Shown here: positions 6,807 to 7,706 of the stretch, in pieces | Layout of the letters: each line of letters starts with the position of its first letter | Position numbering within the stretch: the first letter of the stretch is position 1 | Assembly: GCA_030616145.1 (NCBI GenBank) | Contig: JAUWXU010000030.1 | Coordinates: 1-7,706 of the forward strand | Direction: 5' to 3' | DNA length: 7,706 bases | Source of the DNA: Candidatus Omnitrophota bacterium | Lineage (GTDB): Bacteria > Omnitrophota > JAUWXU01 | Translations under genes and position numbers: made by a program | The notes under the pieces: generated by a model | Seen by the model: only the letters and a program-made list of their open reading frames with translations | Databases searched by the model: none | What the model was told of the DNA's origin: nothing

Positions 6807-7706
6807 ATGATGGGAAAGAAAAAATTAAGTATATCTCATATGCATTGGGGTTTTCCCCCGATTATTGGAGGCGTGGAGACCCATTTAACAATATTGCTGC
6901 CGACCTTGGTTAAGATGGGCCATAAGGCCAATCTTCTTACAGCTTCATTTGAAGGGGAAAAGGCCGAGGAGGATTATCGGGGAGTAGGCATCTTTCGCCA
7001 GCCGGTTATGGATTTAAACTGGCTTAGCAAAAGAGGTGTAAACGGCCTTATTGAAGAGGTAAAAACTGTATTTGAAAAATTTATTGATCAGACAAAACCG
7101 GATTGTATTCATACGCACAATATGCATTATTTCAGCAAAATACACGCATCAGTAATCCGGGAAATTGCTACAAAAAAGGGCATTCCGCTTATTTTGACAG
7201 CACATAATGTATGGGACGATAATTTATTTCTGGACCTGACCAAGAAAATCAAGTGGGACCACATTATCGCGGTCAGCCATTTTATAAAAAGAGAGATTAT
7301 CGGGACGGGATACAGCCATAGAGGTATAACAGTTATCCATCACGGTATTGACCAGGATATTTACCTTTCCAAACTGAACCCACGGTCCGTATTTAAAAAA
7401 TATCCTGTCCTGCAAGGCAAAAAGATAGTATTCCATCCGGCGAGAATGGGATTGGCCAAAGGGTGTGATGTAAGCATAAAGGCATTACGGATAATCAAGG
7501 AGAGATTCCCTAAAGTGATTTTGATCCTTGCCGGCAGCAAGAATATCATAGATTGGCGCCAAACGCAGCATAAGGATATTGCCTATATGGTGAGCCTGAT
7601 AAAATTCCTTGGGCTCAAGGATAATGTGCTGATTGATGCCTTTCCGCTGAAAGACATACCTCGTCTCTATGCTGCTTCAATGGTTTGCATATATCCCTCA
7701 ACCTCA
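6807..7706 (+). CDS. GT4-type (GT-B fold) glycosyltransferase, N-terminal 300 residues, cut by window edge
   Basis: The frame is open from tandem ATGs at 6807/6810 to the window end (300 codons, no stop). The N-terminal Rossmann half shows HMHWGFPPIIGGVETHL (11-27; glycine-rich acceptor-side loop), HTHNMHYFS (102-110), LTAHNVWDD (130-138) and IIAVSHFIKREI. The linker has VIHHGID (176-182). The C-terminal half opens with IVFHPARMGLAKGCDVSIKAL, containing the Arg/Lys pair (R213, K219) that in GT4 enzymes contacts the nucleotide-sugar diphosphate, then FPKVILILAG, and breaks off at IYPSTS, just before the expected E-x7-E motif. It should transfer a sugar from a nucleotide donor; donor, acceptor and product cannot be read. 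No membrane segment is apparent. Being 16 nt after GH65, it is likely cotranscribed and may build an alpha-glucoside or surface glycan, but that is inference. Confidence 0.85.
   Translation, partial: MMGKKKLSISHMHWGFPPIIGGVETHLTILLPTLVKMGHKANLLTASFEGEKAEEDYRGVGIFRQPVMDLNWLSKRGVNGLIEEVKTVFEKFIDQTKPDCIHTHNMHYFSKIHASVIREIATKKGIPLILTAHNVWDDNLFLDLTKKIKWDHIIAVSHFIKREIIGTGYSHRGITVIHHGIDQDIYLSKLNPRSVFKKYPVLQGKKIVFHPARMGLAKGCDVSIKALRIIKERFPKVILILAGSKNIIDWRQTQHKDIAYMVSLIKFLGLKDNVLIDAFPLKDIPRLYAASMVCIYPSTS

Noticed and set aside
1..7706. Rho-independent terminators, riboswitches, tRNAs, CRISPR or insertion sequences
   Set aside because: No gap between genes exceeds 99 bp, and I saw no GC-rich hairpin followed by a T-run, no spaced repeats and no terminal inverted repeats.

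Overview
The window is protein-coding almost end to end. It comes from a moderately AT-rich, diderm (outer-membrane) bacterium. The lipid-A/LPS export permease pair LptF/LptG implies an LPS-type outer membrane. The lineage cannot be fixed from sequence alone; a Candidatus Omnitrophota-like or deltaproteobacterium-like organism is a guess. No rRNA, tRNA, mobile element, CRISPR array or integration scar was found.

Layout: two gene blocks diverge from a 99-bp spacer (2476-2574). Leftwards on the minus strand run a ComF-family double-zinc-ribbon phosphoribosyltransferase (1744-2475), an LptF-like permease (647-1741) and an LptG-like permease that leaves the window (1-629). Gaps between them are 2 and 17 nt, so this looks like one operon. 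Rightwards on the plus strand run a Na+/H+ antiporter of the CPA superfamily (2575-3804), a beta-phosphoglucomutase-type HAD enzyme (3804-4454), a GH65 disaccharide phosphorylase (4451-6790) and a GT4-type glycosyltransferase cut by the window end (6807-7706). Here the junctions are a 1-nt overlap (TAATG), a 4-nt overlap (ATGA) and a 16-nt gap, again operon-like.

The central biochemical unit is GH65 plus beta-PGM. The phosphorylase splits an alpha-glucoside with inorganic phosphate to give beta-glucose 1-phosphate, and the HAD enzyme isomerises that to glucose 6-phosphate, so glucose enters glycolysis without spending ATP. The substrate (trehalose, maltose, kojibiose, nigerose, glucosylglycerol or another) cannot be read from the sequence. 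The cotranscribed antiporter and glycosyltransferase suggest, as inference only, a link to salt/pH homeostasis or to making or recycling an alpha-glucoside.

The most distinctive non-coding signal is in the divergent spacer. Each strand carries a good sigma-70-type promoter with a 17-bp spacer, and each -10 hexamer ends exactly 6 nt before the ATG. Neither ATG has a Shine-Dalgarno sequence, whereas downstream genes such as the HAD gene do. This predicts leaderless mRNAs for the first gene of both operons. Apart from this, the window looks like ordinary housekeeping and carbohydrate genes; I see no convincing undescribed system.
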